Assembly (NCBI RefSeq): GCF_009026145.1
Contig: NZ_WBUE01000007.1
Span: 104,882-168,881, forward strand
Direction of reading: 5' to 3'
Origin: Hyphomicrobium sp.
GTDB lineage: Bacteria > Pseudomonadota > Alphaproteobacteria > Rhizobiales > Hyphomicrobiaceae
Length of the DNA: 64,000 nucleotides
Shown here: in pieces, positions 1-7,914 of the stretch
How the letters are laid out: every line of letters begins with the position of its first letter
How positions within the stretch are numbered: the first letter of the stretch is position 1
Made by a program: the position numbers and the translations under genes
Notes under the pieces: model-generated
Seen by the model: the letters and a program-made list of their open reading frames with translations, nothing else
Databases searched by the model: none
What the model was told of the DNA's origin: nothing

Positions 1-495
1 GCGGTGGATCGCCGGGGCGAACAGCTCGGTGAGCGAGGAGGCGACGGCGACGACGAGCGGCTGCTCGACGACGAAGCGCACGTAAGATTCGACCGCGAAG
101 CGGGTGGCGGGCAAGGCGCCGCGCATGCTCGTCACGTATTCGCGCTCCAGCCCGAGGCAGTCGGTGAGCTTCAGCCAGCGCTCGATGCCGCCATGCTCCT
201 CGGGGAGCATGCCGTCATGATCGTGAATGCGATGGATCCACTCGCGGCGGAATTCGCGGTCATATACGCGGCTCATCAGGGCTGCGTCCTTTCTCGGCAC
301 CGCCTCCTGATAGCAGTAACGGTTGAGGGCCCAAGCCGCGACTTGGCCCTTGTTCAGCTTGCCGCCGTGCAACAGCTTATGGAACGCGTGCTTGTCGTGG
401 TAACGCTCCTCGCCCACGGCGCGGATCTTGGTCTCGAACTCCTGCGGGCTCCAGGGCTGCTCGAGTGTCTCGAACGTTCTGACGAACTCATTCAT
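1..495 (-). CDS. pqqC: PqqC, pyrroloquinoline-quinone synthase (3' end cut by window edge)
   Basis: PqqC catalyses the last step of PQQ synthesis, the cofactor-free oxidation and ring closure of AHQQ. The visible 165 residues start MNEFVRTFEQPWSPQEFE and contain the family's conserved stretch YHDKHAFHKLLHGGKL followed by NRYCYQEAVPRKDA and HDHDG. A full PqqC is about 250 residues, so roughly the last third lies beyond position 1. The ATG overlaps the pqqB stop in an ATGA arrangement, which points to translational coupling and fixes the start. It is the third gene of pqqA-pqqB-pqqC; pqqD and pqqE would be expected outside the window. The product serves the XoxF dehydrogenase and the sugar-type PQQ dehydrogenase encoded in this window. 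Confidence 0.96.
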   Translation of the reverse strand, partial: MNEFVRTFETLEQPWSPQEFETKIRAVGEERYHDKHAFHKLLHGGKLNKGQVAAWALNRYCYQEAVPRKDAALMSRVYDREFRREWIHRIHDHDGMLPEEHGGIERWLKLTDCLGLEREYVTSMRGALPATRFAVESYVRFVVEQPLVVAVASSLTELFAPAIHR

Positions 496-1421
496 AGGCG
501 AACCTCCATACCGTCGTAGCCAATTTCCCAGCCGGCGGCCTCGACGGCTCTGCGTTCGGCAGAGTTCGCGTCCAGCACCGGATTTGAGTTGTTGATGTGC
601 ACGTAGATCTTGCGTCCGACCTCGAGGTCGCCGAAGGCGGAGATCGAGCCCCGCGGCCCCGAGATCGAGACGTGCCCCATCCGCTCTCCCGACTTGTCGA
701 GCAGACCCTGATGGATCATCTCGTCGTCGGCATAGAGCGTCCCATCGAAGAAGATCAGCGATGCGCCCTTGAGACGCCGCTCCAGCGCGGGGTCGACCTC
801 GGCGCAGCCGGGCACGTAGAAGAAGCTCTCGCCGGTTGCCGCGTCGCTGATCTTGAGACCAATGGTATCGCCCGGTTGCGTGCCGAAACCGGGACCCGCG
901 GCGGCATCCTCGAGGTAGAGCGCGATCTTGCCCGGCACATCGAAGGCCTCGATGGTGAGGCCAAGATCGGTGCCGGCGCCGGCGAGCGGCACGCTGAGGC
1001 CAAGCTCGAGCGGGATGCGCGCGACGATCCCTGCGGCGAGGATGCCGAAGACGGAGTTGGACTTGATCACGTCGAGGACGCGCGGCGTTGCGTAGACGGA
1101 GAACGGCTGGGCCTCGCGCAGATTGATGAGCCCGGCGATGTGATCGACGTCGCCGTTGGTGAGCACGACGGCCTTGATGGGGCTGGCTCGCAGGGCGCCG
1201 TTGCCAGGCGTAAACACCGGGGCCGCCTCGATCTGTTGCCTGAGGTCGGGAGACGCATTGAGCAGGACCCAATCGGCGCCGTTGGCGCTCACGGCGAGCG
1301 AGGATTGCGTGCGCGCAACAAACCCTGGCTTGCCGCTGCGCACGGAGGCGCAATTGCGGCAATTGCAGTTCCATTGCGGACAACCACCACCGGCACCGGA
1401 CCCGAGAACGCGAATGATCAT
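492..1421 (-). CDS. pqqB: PqqB, metallo-beta-lactamase-fold oxygenase of PQQ synthesis
   Basis: PqqB belongs to the metallo-beta-lactamase fold and hydroxylates the cross-linked Glu-Tyr intermediate of PQQ synthesis. The protein (309 residues) begins MIIRVLGSGAGGGCPQWNC, with the family's Cys-rich structural zinc stretch CPQWNCNCRNC at residues 14-24. The metal site motif TNGDVDHIAGL and a late YVHINNSNP segment are both typical of PqqB. An upstream in-frame ATG exists 30 nt earlier, but the IIRVLGSGAGGG strand is the usual N-terminus, so the start is set at 1421. It lies 87 nt downstream of pqqA and overlaps pqqC by 4 nt. Confidence 0.97.
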   Translation of the reverse strand: MIIRVLGSGAGGGCPQWNCNCRNCASVRSGKPGFVARTQSSLAVSANGADWVLLNASPDLRQQIEAAPVFTPGNGALRASPIKAVVLTNGDVDHIAGLINLREAQPFSVYATPRVLDVIKSNSVFGILAAGIVARIPLELGLSVPLAGAGTDLGLTIEAFDVPGKIALYLEDAAAGPGFGTQPGDTIGLKISDAATGESFFYVPGCAEVDPALERRLKGASLIFFDGTLYADDEMIHQGLLDKSGERMGHVSISGPRGSISAFGDLEVGRKIYVHINNSNPVLDANSAERRAVEAAGWEIGYDGMEVRL

Positions 1422-1508
1422 GGAGTGCACGCCATTTTCACGCCAAGGCAACCCTTGCGGCCATCGCGGGCCGCAACTGCGCTTGGCATGTCTGGGTTGC
1501 GGAGGGAG

Positions 1509-1598
1509 TCAGATGGCGCCGAATTCCGCCGGCAGGTAGCTCGTCACCTCGAGCCCTACTTCCTGCTCACTGACCTGCGGCTTGCTCCAGCTTTTCAT
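1509..1598 (-). CDS. pqqA: PqqA, PQQ precursor peptide (29 aa)
   Basis: This 29-residue ribosomal peptide is the substrate from which PQQ is built. PqqE links the Glu and Tyr side chains, which are then excised. The sequence begins MKSWSKPQVSEQEVGLEV and carries the diagnostic ExxxY spacing, Glu17 and Tyr21 in EVTSY, before a short tail ending FGAI. A strong Shine-Dalgarno (GGGAGGAACC) sits directly before the ATG. It is the first gene of the pqqABC unit. A perfect FNR-type box 55 nt upstream suggests oxygen-responsive control. Confidence 0.96.
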   Translation of the reverse strand: MKSWSKPQVSEQEVGLEVTSYLPAEFGAI

Positions 1599-1652
1599 GG
1601 TTCCTCCCATTTCTTGTCTGGAGGAACTCTGGGCCGATCACTGCGCGCGCGC

Positions 1653-1666
1653 TTGATCCACATCAA
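1653..1666. promoter_or_regulatory. FNR/FixK-type operator upstream of pqqA
   Basis: TTGATCCACATCAA is a perfect match to the TTGAT-N4-ATCAA consensus bound by FNR, FnrL and FixK. Its centre is about 61 nt upstream of the pqqA start. That would place a class II (-41.5) promoter start about 20 nt before the ATG. The FnrL-like regulator is encoded next door. Binding is inferred from sequence only. Confidence 0.75.
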
Positions 1667-1717
1667 GCGCCCGATCACGCTGCGGTCAAAGGCGTGTGAG
1701 CGGAGGCGGCAGGGACA

Positions 1718-2434
1718 TCACCTGTCCTCGCCTTCGGCGAGGGTGCATAATAGATCGGGCTTGAGTACGGACACACTGCGGCGCCCCGAGGTGGCAATTA
1801 CGCCGGCCATCTTGAGGTAGCGGATCTCGCGGCTCACAGTCTCGATGGTCAATCCAAGCGCATCGGCGATCTCGTTGCGCGATAGCGGCAGCTCGAAGCG
1901 CTGTGAAAGCCCGGGGCCGACGCCCGGAATGGGGCGCATGATGCGTGTGGCGATGGATACCAATAGACTCGCGACCTTCTCGCGGGCGGATTTGCGGCCG
2001 AGCAGGAACATCCACTCGCGTGCCGTTTCTAGGTCATCGAGCGCGCGCCGATAGAGCGCCTGCTCGAGAGAGGGGTGATTGCGCATCACGGTCTCGAAGG
2101 CGCTGCGCGAGAAGCAGCACAGCTCCAGTTGCGTCGTGGCCTCGGCGACGAGCGTATTCTTGGCGCCATAGGGGTGGCCGACGAAATCGGCAGGATACTG
2201 CAGGCCGACGATCTGCAGCCGCCCGTCCTTCTGCGCTTTGACGAGCTTGACGACGCCCGAGACGATAATGGCCAGCCAGCTGAAGCCCTGGTGCTCGCTC
2301 TGAATGACCTGACCGGCGGGAATGCGCCTGTGGTGGGCGATCGGCCCCAACTCGCGGGCGGCGGCCTCCGTGACATCGCTGCACAAGGCGCGATCACGCA
2401 CGGCGCAGCGATCGCAATAGTATCTTCCTCGCAT
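1718..2434 (-). CDS. fnrL: FnrL/FixK-like Crp-Fnr family regulator with Cys cluster
   Basis: Crp/Fnr-family transcription factor of 238 residues. The N-terminus contains C-x2-C-x7-C (YYCDRCAVRDRALC, Cys7, Cys10, Cys18) plus a CC pair in LELCCF, as expected for a [4Fe-4S] oxygen sensor of the FnrL type. The cyclic-nucleotide-like beta-roll follows, then a C-terminal helix-turn-helix with ETVSREI. The E-x2-SR recognition residues read TTGAT half-sites. The start at 2434 (MRGRYYC) is preferred over an in-frame ATG at 2497, because an FNR box at 2524-2537 would place transcription initiation near 2489. Boxes near pqqA, the oxidase operon and several other genes in this window are plausible targets; autoregulation is likely. 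Confidence 0.85.
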   Translation of the reverse strand: MRGRYYCDRCAVRDRALCSDVTEAAARELGPIAHHRRIPAGQVIQSEHQGFSWLAIIVSGVVKLVKAQKDGRLQIVGLQYPADFVGHPYGAKNTLVAEATTQLELCCFSRSAFETVMRNHPSLEQALYRRALDDLETAREWMFLLGRKSAREKVASLLVSIATRIMRPIPGVGPGLSQRFELPLSRNEIADALGLTIETVSREIRYLKMAGVIATSGRRSVSVLKPDLLCTLAEGEDR

Positions 2435-2501
2435 ATCCGTCTTTAGGTCTTGACCGGTGAGGGTCGGACGACGATCCAGGGGCGGCGCGCATCTCACTTT
2501 G

Positions 2502-3971
2502 CTAGCGCCCTCCCCGGCGACCTTTGATCTGTGTCAATGATCCGGCAGCAGAGTTAATGCCGGGGGCCGCGGGTTGTTGCCGCAGGAGCGCCCGTGCGAC
2601 CGTGCTCACGAACAGTACGCCGCCGATGACGGCGAACAGGGCTCCGACGCCGTGCAGGTACATGCCTATGACGGCGCCGTCGACGAGATGCGCCGCGCCG
2701 GCAGGCATCTTCCTCGGCGCACCATAGCCGCCGGCCCAGAACAGCCCCAGGCAGGCGACGAGCTGGCCAAAGCCAAACAGCAGGATCTGGGCGCGGACCG
2801 TACGGCTTGGCGGCACGGAGCGGCCGAGTGCCGGCAGGCAATGAACCAGGAAGAGGCCCATCAGGGCGAGGTTCACGCCGGCGATGGTGCCGTGGTAGTG
2901 GGCCGGCGTGCGTGTGTCCGAGCCGGTGATCATGAGGCCCATGATGCCGCCGGCTCCGAACACGATCGGCGACAGGACGAGAGCGAGGAATCCGGGGTCG
3001 TGCCAGGGCAGCGGGCCGCGACGTCGCGCGGCGAGCACGCCGCTGAGGCCGCCGACGGCGATGATCAGCGAGGGAAGCGCCACGACGAACTGAAGCCGGC
3101 GAAAGGCCTCGGTCTGCAGCGGCGAGAATGGCTCGAACACCTTGTAGAAGAACACCGCCGGCAGCGTGAATGCGGCAAGCAAGACGATGGCCAGGCGGAA
3201 GACATCGGCATCAAAGCTCGTTTCGCCGAGTGAGCTGCGCAGCAGGACGAACCATCCCGTCAGCATCAGCAGCGCGTAGAGGAACTGCAGCACGTGCCCG
3301 CCGCCCCAGAAAAGATGCTCGTGGAAGGTGCGTCCTGGTTCGGAACCCCACGATAGCGATAGCGCGAGCGCGATGCAGGTGAGCGCGATGATGTAGATGA
3401 CGGCGCCGGCGCTCATGGCGAGCGCAAGGTGACCAAAGTCTTGGAGCCGCCGCGCGCCAACGTTGGCGAGCAGTCGCACGGCGGGGAGTGCGATGCCCAG
3501 TCCGAACAGCAGCAGCCCGAGATAGTAGGAGCGGTGGACGATGACCGGAACGTAGTTGTTGAGCGAGGCGACGCTGTCGTTGAAGAAGGCGGGCGCCAGC
3601 AGAAACGGAAATGCGAGGGCTACCAGGTGGGCTCCGGTCGCACCCAGGGATGCGAGGCGGGGCCCCTCCTCGGTTGCGTTCAAAGTGGCGATGCTGGCGA
3701 GGAGCGCGAAGGTGGTGAGGAACCATACGACGAGCGAGAACACGACGTGGATGACGAGGCCCTTGGCAAAGAAGCCCGTGGGCCACGGCAGCACGCGCTC
3801 GATGCCCGGCAGGCGCGACACGGCGAGCATGAAGGCGAAGACGCCGGCGATGGCGAGCGAACCCACGGCGAGGATCGCCCATTGCCTGAGCTCGTCGCGC
3901 ATCCTCCGCCGCACATCGGCGGTGCCACCGGCGCCGATGCCGTCATGGGCATCGAAGGCGACGTCCGTCAT
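2502..3971 (-). CDS. Heme-copper-oxidase-like subunit I lacking the His-His pair
   Basis: Polytopic protein of 489 residues with about 12 hydrophobic segments and the outline of the COX1 superfamily. Visible ligand-like histidines are His75 (VIHVVFSL, helix II position), His226 (WGGGHVLQF, helix VI position), and His358 and His360 (PAHYHG, helix X position). The paired His-His normally found in helix VII is absent: the equivalent region around 265-285 reads PAVFFYKVFEPF. It therefore resembles NorB or cbb3-type subunits in outline but probably cannot form a normal three-His CuB or FeB site. Its ATG overlaps the DUF420 stop by 4 nt, so it is the last gene of the oxidase operon. The function may be NO or O2 chemistry with altered ligands, heme or quinol sensing, or an assembly role. 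Known homologues are usually annotated only as subunit I-like. Confidence 0.7.
   Translation of the reverse strand: MTDVAFDAHDGIGAGGTADVRRRMRDELRQWAILAVGSLAIAGVFAFMLAVSRLPGIERVLPWPTGFFAKGLVIHVVFSLVVWFLTTFALLASIATLNATEEGPRLASLGATGAHLVALAFPFLLAPAFFNDSVASLNNYVPVIVHRSYYLGLLLFGLGIALPAVRLLANVGARRLQDFGHLALAMSAGAVIYIIALTCIALALSLSWGSEPGRTFHEHLFWGGGHVLQFLYALLMLTGWFVLLRSSLGETSFDADVFRLAIVLLAAFTLPAVFFYKVFEPFSPLQTEAFRRLQFVVALPSLIIAVGGLSGVLAARRRGPLPWHDPGFLALVLSPIVFGAGGIMGLMITGSDTRTPAHYHGTIAGVNLALMGLFLVHCLPALGRSVPPSRTVRAQILLFGFGQLVACLGLFWAGGYGAPRKMPAGAAHLVDGAVIGMYLHGVGALFAVIGGVLFVSTVARALLRQQPAAPGINSAAGSLTQIKGRRGGR
2524..2537. promoter_or_regulatory. FNR/FixK-type operator upstream of fnrL
   Basis: TTGATCTGTGTCAA fits TTGAT-N4-GTCAA, the FixK/FNR consensus with one asymmetric position. 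It lies inside the 3' end of the preceding oxidase-like gene, centred about 97 nt before the chosen fnrL start. This suggests that fnrL has its own autoregulated promoter within the upstream coding region. Confidence 0.6.
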
Positions 3972-4408
3972 TGGCCGGGCACCTGATACGGCCAGAGGTG
4001 GATCGTCATGATGTAGACGACGATCCCCGACATGGCGACGAACATCCAGAGGCCCCAGGCCGGCACCGCCAGCCTACGGTGCGCGTCCTCGCGCCCGCTC
4101 AGCGCGCGGAAGACGAGCAGCGGCACGACCGGGGTGGCGATTGCGGCCGCGAGAATATGGATGATCAGGATCGAGAAGTAGATCGGCCGGATGATCCCAT
4201 AGCCGCCGAACTTCGCCAGCCCGGCGCCGAAGTGGTAGACGAGGTAAAGGGCCAGGAATGCGACGCCGAGAGTCACGGCCGCCAGCATGAACCGTCGATG
4301 CAGCGCGCGGTCTCCGCTGCGGATGGCGAAGTAGCCGCCGATGAGCGCGGCGATCGTTGAGACGTTTATCGCCGCGAGAATGTGCGGCAGCGCTGTATTC
4401 AGGCTCAT
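3968..4408 (-). CDS. DUF420 membrane protein associated with cytochrome oxidase
   Basis: A 146-residue membrane protein with four predicted transmembrane helices, matching the DUF420 family (CtaM-like). Conserved features include RRFMLAAVTLGVAFLALYLV, YHFG and a second LHRR-like loop (EDAHRRLA), with histidines placed near helix ends. DUF420 proteins are commonly encoded beside cytochrome c oxidase genes and are thought to help cofactor insertion or assembly. Here it sits between the ctaD-linked small protein and the oxidase-like subunit, overlapping the latter by 4 nt. Confidence 0.82.
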   Translation of the reverse strand: MSLNTALPHILAAINVSTIAALIGGYFAIRSGDRALHRRFMLAAVTLGVAFLALYLVYHFGAGLAKFGGYGIIRPIYFSILIIHILAAAIATPVVPLLVFRALSGREDAHRRLAVPAWGLWMFVAMSGIVVYIMTIHLWPYQVPGQ

Positions 4409-4415
4409 TACGTGC

Positions 4416-4610
4416 TCAAGGGCCGTAGTTGATGATCTTCCAGATGATGCTCACGTACATGAGCCCCGAGAGGGCGAGGAACGCGGCGAGAGCGATCCGG
4501 CGGCGTCCCTCCCATTTGTGTCTTGCGTCAGACGGCATGACCTTTGAGCCTTCTTCTGGCAGTGCAGCGGCCGAGCCGAAGGCGCTAGGCCTGCGGCTCG
4601 ACCGCGACAT
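4416..4610 (-). CDS. Small single-span membrane protein of the oxidase operon
   Basis: A 64-residue protein with one C-terminal transmembrane helix (IALAAFLALSGLMYVSIIWK) after a charged N-terminal part. The ATG directly follows the ctaD stop (TGA-ATG). An internal ATG at 4538 with an AAGAAGG Shine-Dalgarno would give a 40-residue version (MPSDARHKWEG onward), which looks equally reasonable. I cannot assign a named family. By position and shape it is probably an accessory oxidase subunit, similar in role to the short subunit IV-like proteins of bacterial aa3 oxidases. Confidence 0.7.
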   Translation of the reverse strand: MSRSSRRPSAFGSAAALPEEGSKVMPSDARHKWEGRRRIALAAFLALSGLMYVSIIWKIINYGP

Positions 4611-6254
4611 TCAGTTGTAATTGTAGGGCGTCCAGTTCGCGTCGAGATGAACGGGCCGCGGGAAATTGCCGGGACCGGGTGGGCTCTCGGTGTGCGTCCA
4701 CTCCAGGGACTTCGAGCCCCACGGGTTGGTGCCGACGACAGGGCCGCGCAGCGCCGAGTAAACCCAGCCATAGAGCATGAGCAGAACACCAACGCCGATC
4801 ATCGCGGCGCCGAACGTCGCCACCATGTGATAGGGCTCGAACTCGGGGAACATCTGATAGTCCCAGTAACGTCTGGGCATGCCCCTAACGCCGATGATGA
4901 AGAGCGGCCAGAAGGTCACCTGCGTGCCGACGACCTTGAGCCAGAAGGCCACCTTGGCCACCTTGCTGTCCGCCGAGCGCCCGGTGATCTTGGGGAACCA
5001 GTGATAGACGGCGGCGAACACCGCGAACGTGGCCATCAGGCCCATGATGAAGTGGAAGTGGGCGTGCACGAAGCTCGTCTCCGACAGGTGCACGGTGAGG
5101 GAGGTCACTGCCAGCGGAATGCCGGTCATGCCGCCGACGAGGATGAGGAACAGGCAGACGACGGCGTACCACATCGAGACGTTGTAGGAGATTGCGCCCT
5201 TGTACATTGTCCCCCAAAGCGAGATCAGCAGCAGGCCGACCGGAACCGAGATGAGAAGCGTCGACACCATCATGCCGATGCGCAGCCAGTCGGGCATGCC
5301 GGCGATGTACAGGTGGTGGATCCACACCTCGCCGGTGATGACGAGGATGCCAACGATGCCGCCGTAGACGGCAGCCTTGTAGTTGAAGACGTAGTTCTTG
5401 GCCTGCGTGGCGATGATGTCGAATAGCAGGCCGACGGCCGGCAGGAAGATCACGTAGACGGCGGGGTGCGAGTAGAACCAGAACAGGTTCTGATAGAGCA
5501 GCACGTCGCCGCCGCGCGAGGGGTCGAAGAATCCGGTACCGACGTACTTGTCGAGCAGCAGAAGCGTGACCGCCGCGGCGAGCACCGGCACGAAGACGAT
5601 CTGGATCATGAAGGCGGCAAAGGTGGTCCAGACAAAGATGTTCATCTGGTTCCAGCCCATGCCGGGCGCGCGCATATAGATGATCGTCACCAGGAAGTTC
5701 ACCGCGCCGAGGATCGAGGAGAAGCCGATCAGGTGCACGGTGAAGACGTAGAAGGCGGTGTTGGCCGAAGTCGTCACCGAGTACGGCGGATAGCCGGTCC
5801 ACATGATATCCGGCTTGTCGGGAATGAGGAACGTGAGCAGGGCGAGAACGATGCCGGCCCAGAACAGCCACAGCGACAGCGCGTTGATGCGCGGGAAGGC
5901 GACATCGGGCGCGCCGATCATGATCGGCACAAGATAATTGGCGGCAAAGCCGGTGAGCGCCGGGATAAGGAAGGCGAGGATCATCGCCGCGCCGTGGAAA
6001 TAGAGGGCGACGTTGTAGGCGGTCCCCGTCGTCATCTGCCTGGCGAAATCGCCGACGAAGTAGTTGATGAGACCCGACTCGCCCGGCTGCATCTGCTCGA
6101 TGCGGATGCCGAGCGCCATGATGCCGGCGACGGCAAAGGCCGCCATGGCGCCGACGAGATAGAGGATGCCGACGCGCTTGTGGTCGGTAGTGAAAATCCA
6201 TTCGCGGATGAAGGAGCCGCCCGGCGCGCGGGCGAACTCAGCTGCGGTCGTCAT
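4611..6254 (-). CDS. ctaD: Cytochrome c oxidase subunit I (A2-type, YSHPAV motif)
   Basis: Catalytic subunit of an aa3-type heme-copper oxidase, 547 residues. The ligands are visible: His87 (YFHGA, heme a), His263 and Tyr267 in YSHPAVY (CuB ligand and cross-linked Tyr), His313-His314 (CuB), and His399 and His401 in HAHFHF (heme a3 and heme a). The canonical Glu of HPEVY is replaced by Ala, with the preceding YS pair, which defines the A2 subclass of A-type oxidases. A Shine-Dalgarno (AGGAGGG) precedes the ATG. It follows ctaC by 21 nt and is followed without a gap by the small membrane protein. Confidence 0.97.
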   Translation of the reverse strand: MTTAAEFARAPGGSFIREWIFTTDHKRVGILYLVGAMAAFAVAGIMALGIRIEQMQPGESGLINYFVGDFARQMTTGTAYNVALYFHGAAMILAFLIPALTGFAANYLVPIMIGAPDVAFPRINALSLWLFWAGIVLALLTFLIPDKPDIMWTGYPPYSVTTSANTAFYVFTVHLIGFSSILGAVNFLVTIIYMRAPGMGWNQMNIFVWTTFAAFMIQIVFVPVLAAAVTLLLLDKYVGTGFFDPSRGGDVLLYQNLFWFYSHPAVYVIFLPAVGLLFDIIATQAKNYVFNYKAAVYGGIVGILVITGEVWIHHLYIAGMPDWLRIGMMVSTLLISVPVGLLLISLWGTMYKGAISYNVSMWYAVVCLFLILVGGMTGIPLAVTSLTVHLSETSFVHAHFHFIMGLMATFAVFAAVYHWFPKITGRSADSKVAKVAFWLKVVGTQVTFWPLFIIGVRGMPRRYWDYQMFPEFEPYHMVATFGAAMIGVGVLLMLYGWVYSALRGPVVGTNPWGSKSLEWTHTESPPGPGNFPRPVHLDANWTPYNYN

Positions 6255-6275
6255 TGAAGTATTCCCTCCTCACGC

Positions 6276-7040
6276 TCAGGGCGTCGGTTGCTCGGCGGCC
6301 GGCGGGGCTGCCTTGCGCTCCGTCCGCTTCTTTTTCTTCTCAAGCTTGGCGGCGAGCCAGGTGTCGTACTCGGCCTTGGGCATCGCCTTCACCAAGTTGT
6401 TCATCTGCGAGTGGGCATCGCCGCAGAACTCCACGCACACGACCGATGTCTCGAGCGGTTTGTCCGGGTAGAACCACAGATGCGTGATGCGGCCAGGCAT
6501 GATGTCCTCCTTCAGCCGGTACTCGGTCAGTCCGAAGGAGTGGATGACGTCGTTCGAGGTCATGCGCAGCACCACCGGCTGGCCGACGGGAACGACGAGC
6601 TCGCTGTCGGTGATCCCGTCGCCGTAGTCGTATTCGAAGAACCACTGGTTGCCGGTGACCTTGACCTCCATGGCCCCCGCCGGCACCTCGCGCTGGATGT
6701 TCCACAGCGACCAGCCTTTGGCGGCGAGCAGGAAGTCGTCGGCCATGAAGAGCGCGGCCGGCACCAGCGACCAGGCGAGCGCCTTATCGAGGTTCAGCGG
6801 CAGCGCGGTGCCGACGGCCCCGGGGCTGCGCGCGCGATAGCGGATGAGAAGGTAGACGGCGACGACGGCGAAGATGCCGCCGATGATCCACAGATCCCAG
6901 AGCACCTCGTCCCAGGTGTGATTCCATGCCTCGGTCGGATTGCGGATGTGGCCGTTCGCGGCCTCCTCCGCCAATGCCGTGCCGCCCGTGAGCAGAAGCG
7001 CTCCGAGCGCGCCGAATACGAAATCAAGCCGCCTCAGCAT
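6276..7040 (-). CDS. ctaC: Cytochrome c oxidase subunit II with CuA site
   Basis: Subunit II takes electrons from cytochrome c at the binuclear CuA centre. The 254-residue protein has a signal-like N-terminus, two transmembrane helices (about 49-67 and 86-107) and a periplasmic cupredoxin domain. CuA ligands are visible as His167 (VIHSFG) and Cys202-x3-Cys206-x3-His210-x2-Met213 (CVEFCGDAHSQM). There is no C-terminal CXXCH heme domain, so this is aa3 rather than caa3; the tail is Lys/Pro rich. The start overlaps the end of sco by 17 nt. Confidence 0.96.
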   Translation of the reverse strand: MLRRLDFVFGALGALLLTGGTALAEEAANGHIRNPTEAWNHTWDEVLWDLWIIGGIFAVVAVYLLIRYRARSPGAVGTALPLNLDKALAWSLVPAALFMADDFLLAAKGWSLWNIQREVPAGAMEVKVTGNQWFFEYDYGDGITDSELVVPVGQPVVLRMTSNDVIHSFGLTEYRLKEDIMPGRITHLWFYPDKPLETSVVCVEFCGDAHSQMNNLVKAMPKAEYDTWLAAKLEKKKKRTERKAAPPAAEQPTP

Positions 7041-7914
7041 AGCTGTGGTTCCCTGTGCGTTTCACCCGTATGGAGATTTTGTAGGCGAGCATCCCGCCGA
7101 ACAGCGTCGTAACGCCGAGGCCCAATGCTCCGAGCCCGACGACAAGCGGAATGCTCAGCACGTATTTGCCGTCGTGGTAGCTGTAGCTGTAGCAGAGGCT
7201 CAGGGCGAAATTGATGATCTCGCCGGGCCGGAACTGCCCTTGCCGGGCGTCGAGCAGGGCCAGCTCGATGTCCCGCGCCGATAGCGCATCCTGGTAGAGG
7301 ACACGGACGAGGCTGCCGTCGGGCGAGAAGAACAGAAAGGCGCCGGGATGCAGGAACATGCGGTCCTCGGGCGACCAGAAGAATTTGAAGCCGATACGCT
7401 CCGTCTCGCTCTTGAGCTCGTCTTCGTACTTGAAGGTCGCGAACGTCCAATGCTCGGCGAGCGGACCGGTCAGCTCCAGATGCTTGCGGAAGGCCCCGGT
7501 CGTCGCCAGCGTGTCGTGCTTGTCGAAAGACAGGGTCAGGATGCGGAAGTCCTCGCCTGGCGCGAGAAGGCGCACGTCCTTCATGAGCTCGGCCAGCGAG
7601 GCATTGATGATCGAGCAGCTGCCGTCGCACGTGAAGTAGGAGAGCACGAGGATCAACGGCTTGCCGAGCATGTCCGCCCAGCGGAGCTCCTTGCCGCTCT
7701 GATCGACAAGCAGCGTTTGCGGCCTGATCTTGGCGCCGAGCACCGCCTTCTCGTCGACCACCATGATGTTGGGATTGAGATCGGACACCGGACGGCGAAA
7801 GTACTGCGCCTGCGCCGCGCTCGCCGTCATCGCGACGGCCAGCAGCGCGAGGCGCCCAACCATGCGAGCGCCTGCGCCTCTTCTGCGTGAGGGTCTTCCA
7901 GGTCCGCGCGACAT
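7024..7914 (-). CDS. SCO1/SenC-type copper chaperone with C-terminal membrane anchor
   Basis: Thioredoxin-fold SCO family protein of 296 residues that would deliver copper to the CuA site of CtaC or reduce its cysteines. The metal/redox motif is C-x3-C (FTCDGSCSI), with the conserved distal His in MFLHPGAFLF. A signal sequence (MVGRLALLAVAMTASAAQA) begins 51 nt into the frame, so 7863 is an alternative start. The TGATG overlap with ctaE supports coupling at 7914. Unlike most SCO proteins, it carries a C-terminal transmembrane helix (about LVVGLGALGLGVTTLFGG). Its position inside the oxidase operon fits an assembly role. Confidence 0.9.
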   Translation of the reverse strand: MSRGPGRPSRRRGAGARMVGRLALLAVAMTASAAQAQYFRRPVSDLNPNIMVVDEKAVLGAKIRPQTLLVDQSGKELRWADMLGKPLILVLSYFTCDGSCSIINASLAELMKDVRLLAPGEDFRILTLSFDKHDTLATTGAFRKHLELTGPLAEHWTFATFKYEDELKSETERIGFKFFWSPEDRMFLHPGAFLFFSPDGSLVRVLYQDALSARDIELALLDARQGQFRPGEIINFALSLCYSYSYHDGKYVLSIPLVVGLGALGLGVTTLFGGMLAYKISIRVKRTGNHSYAEAA

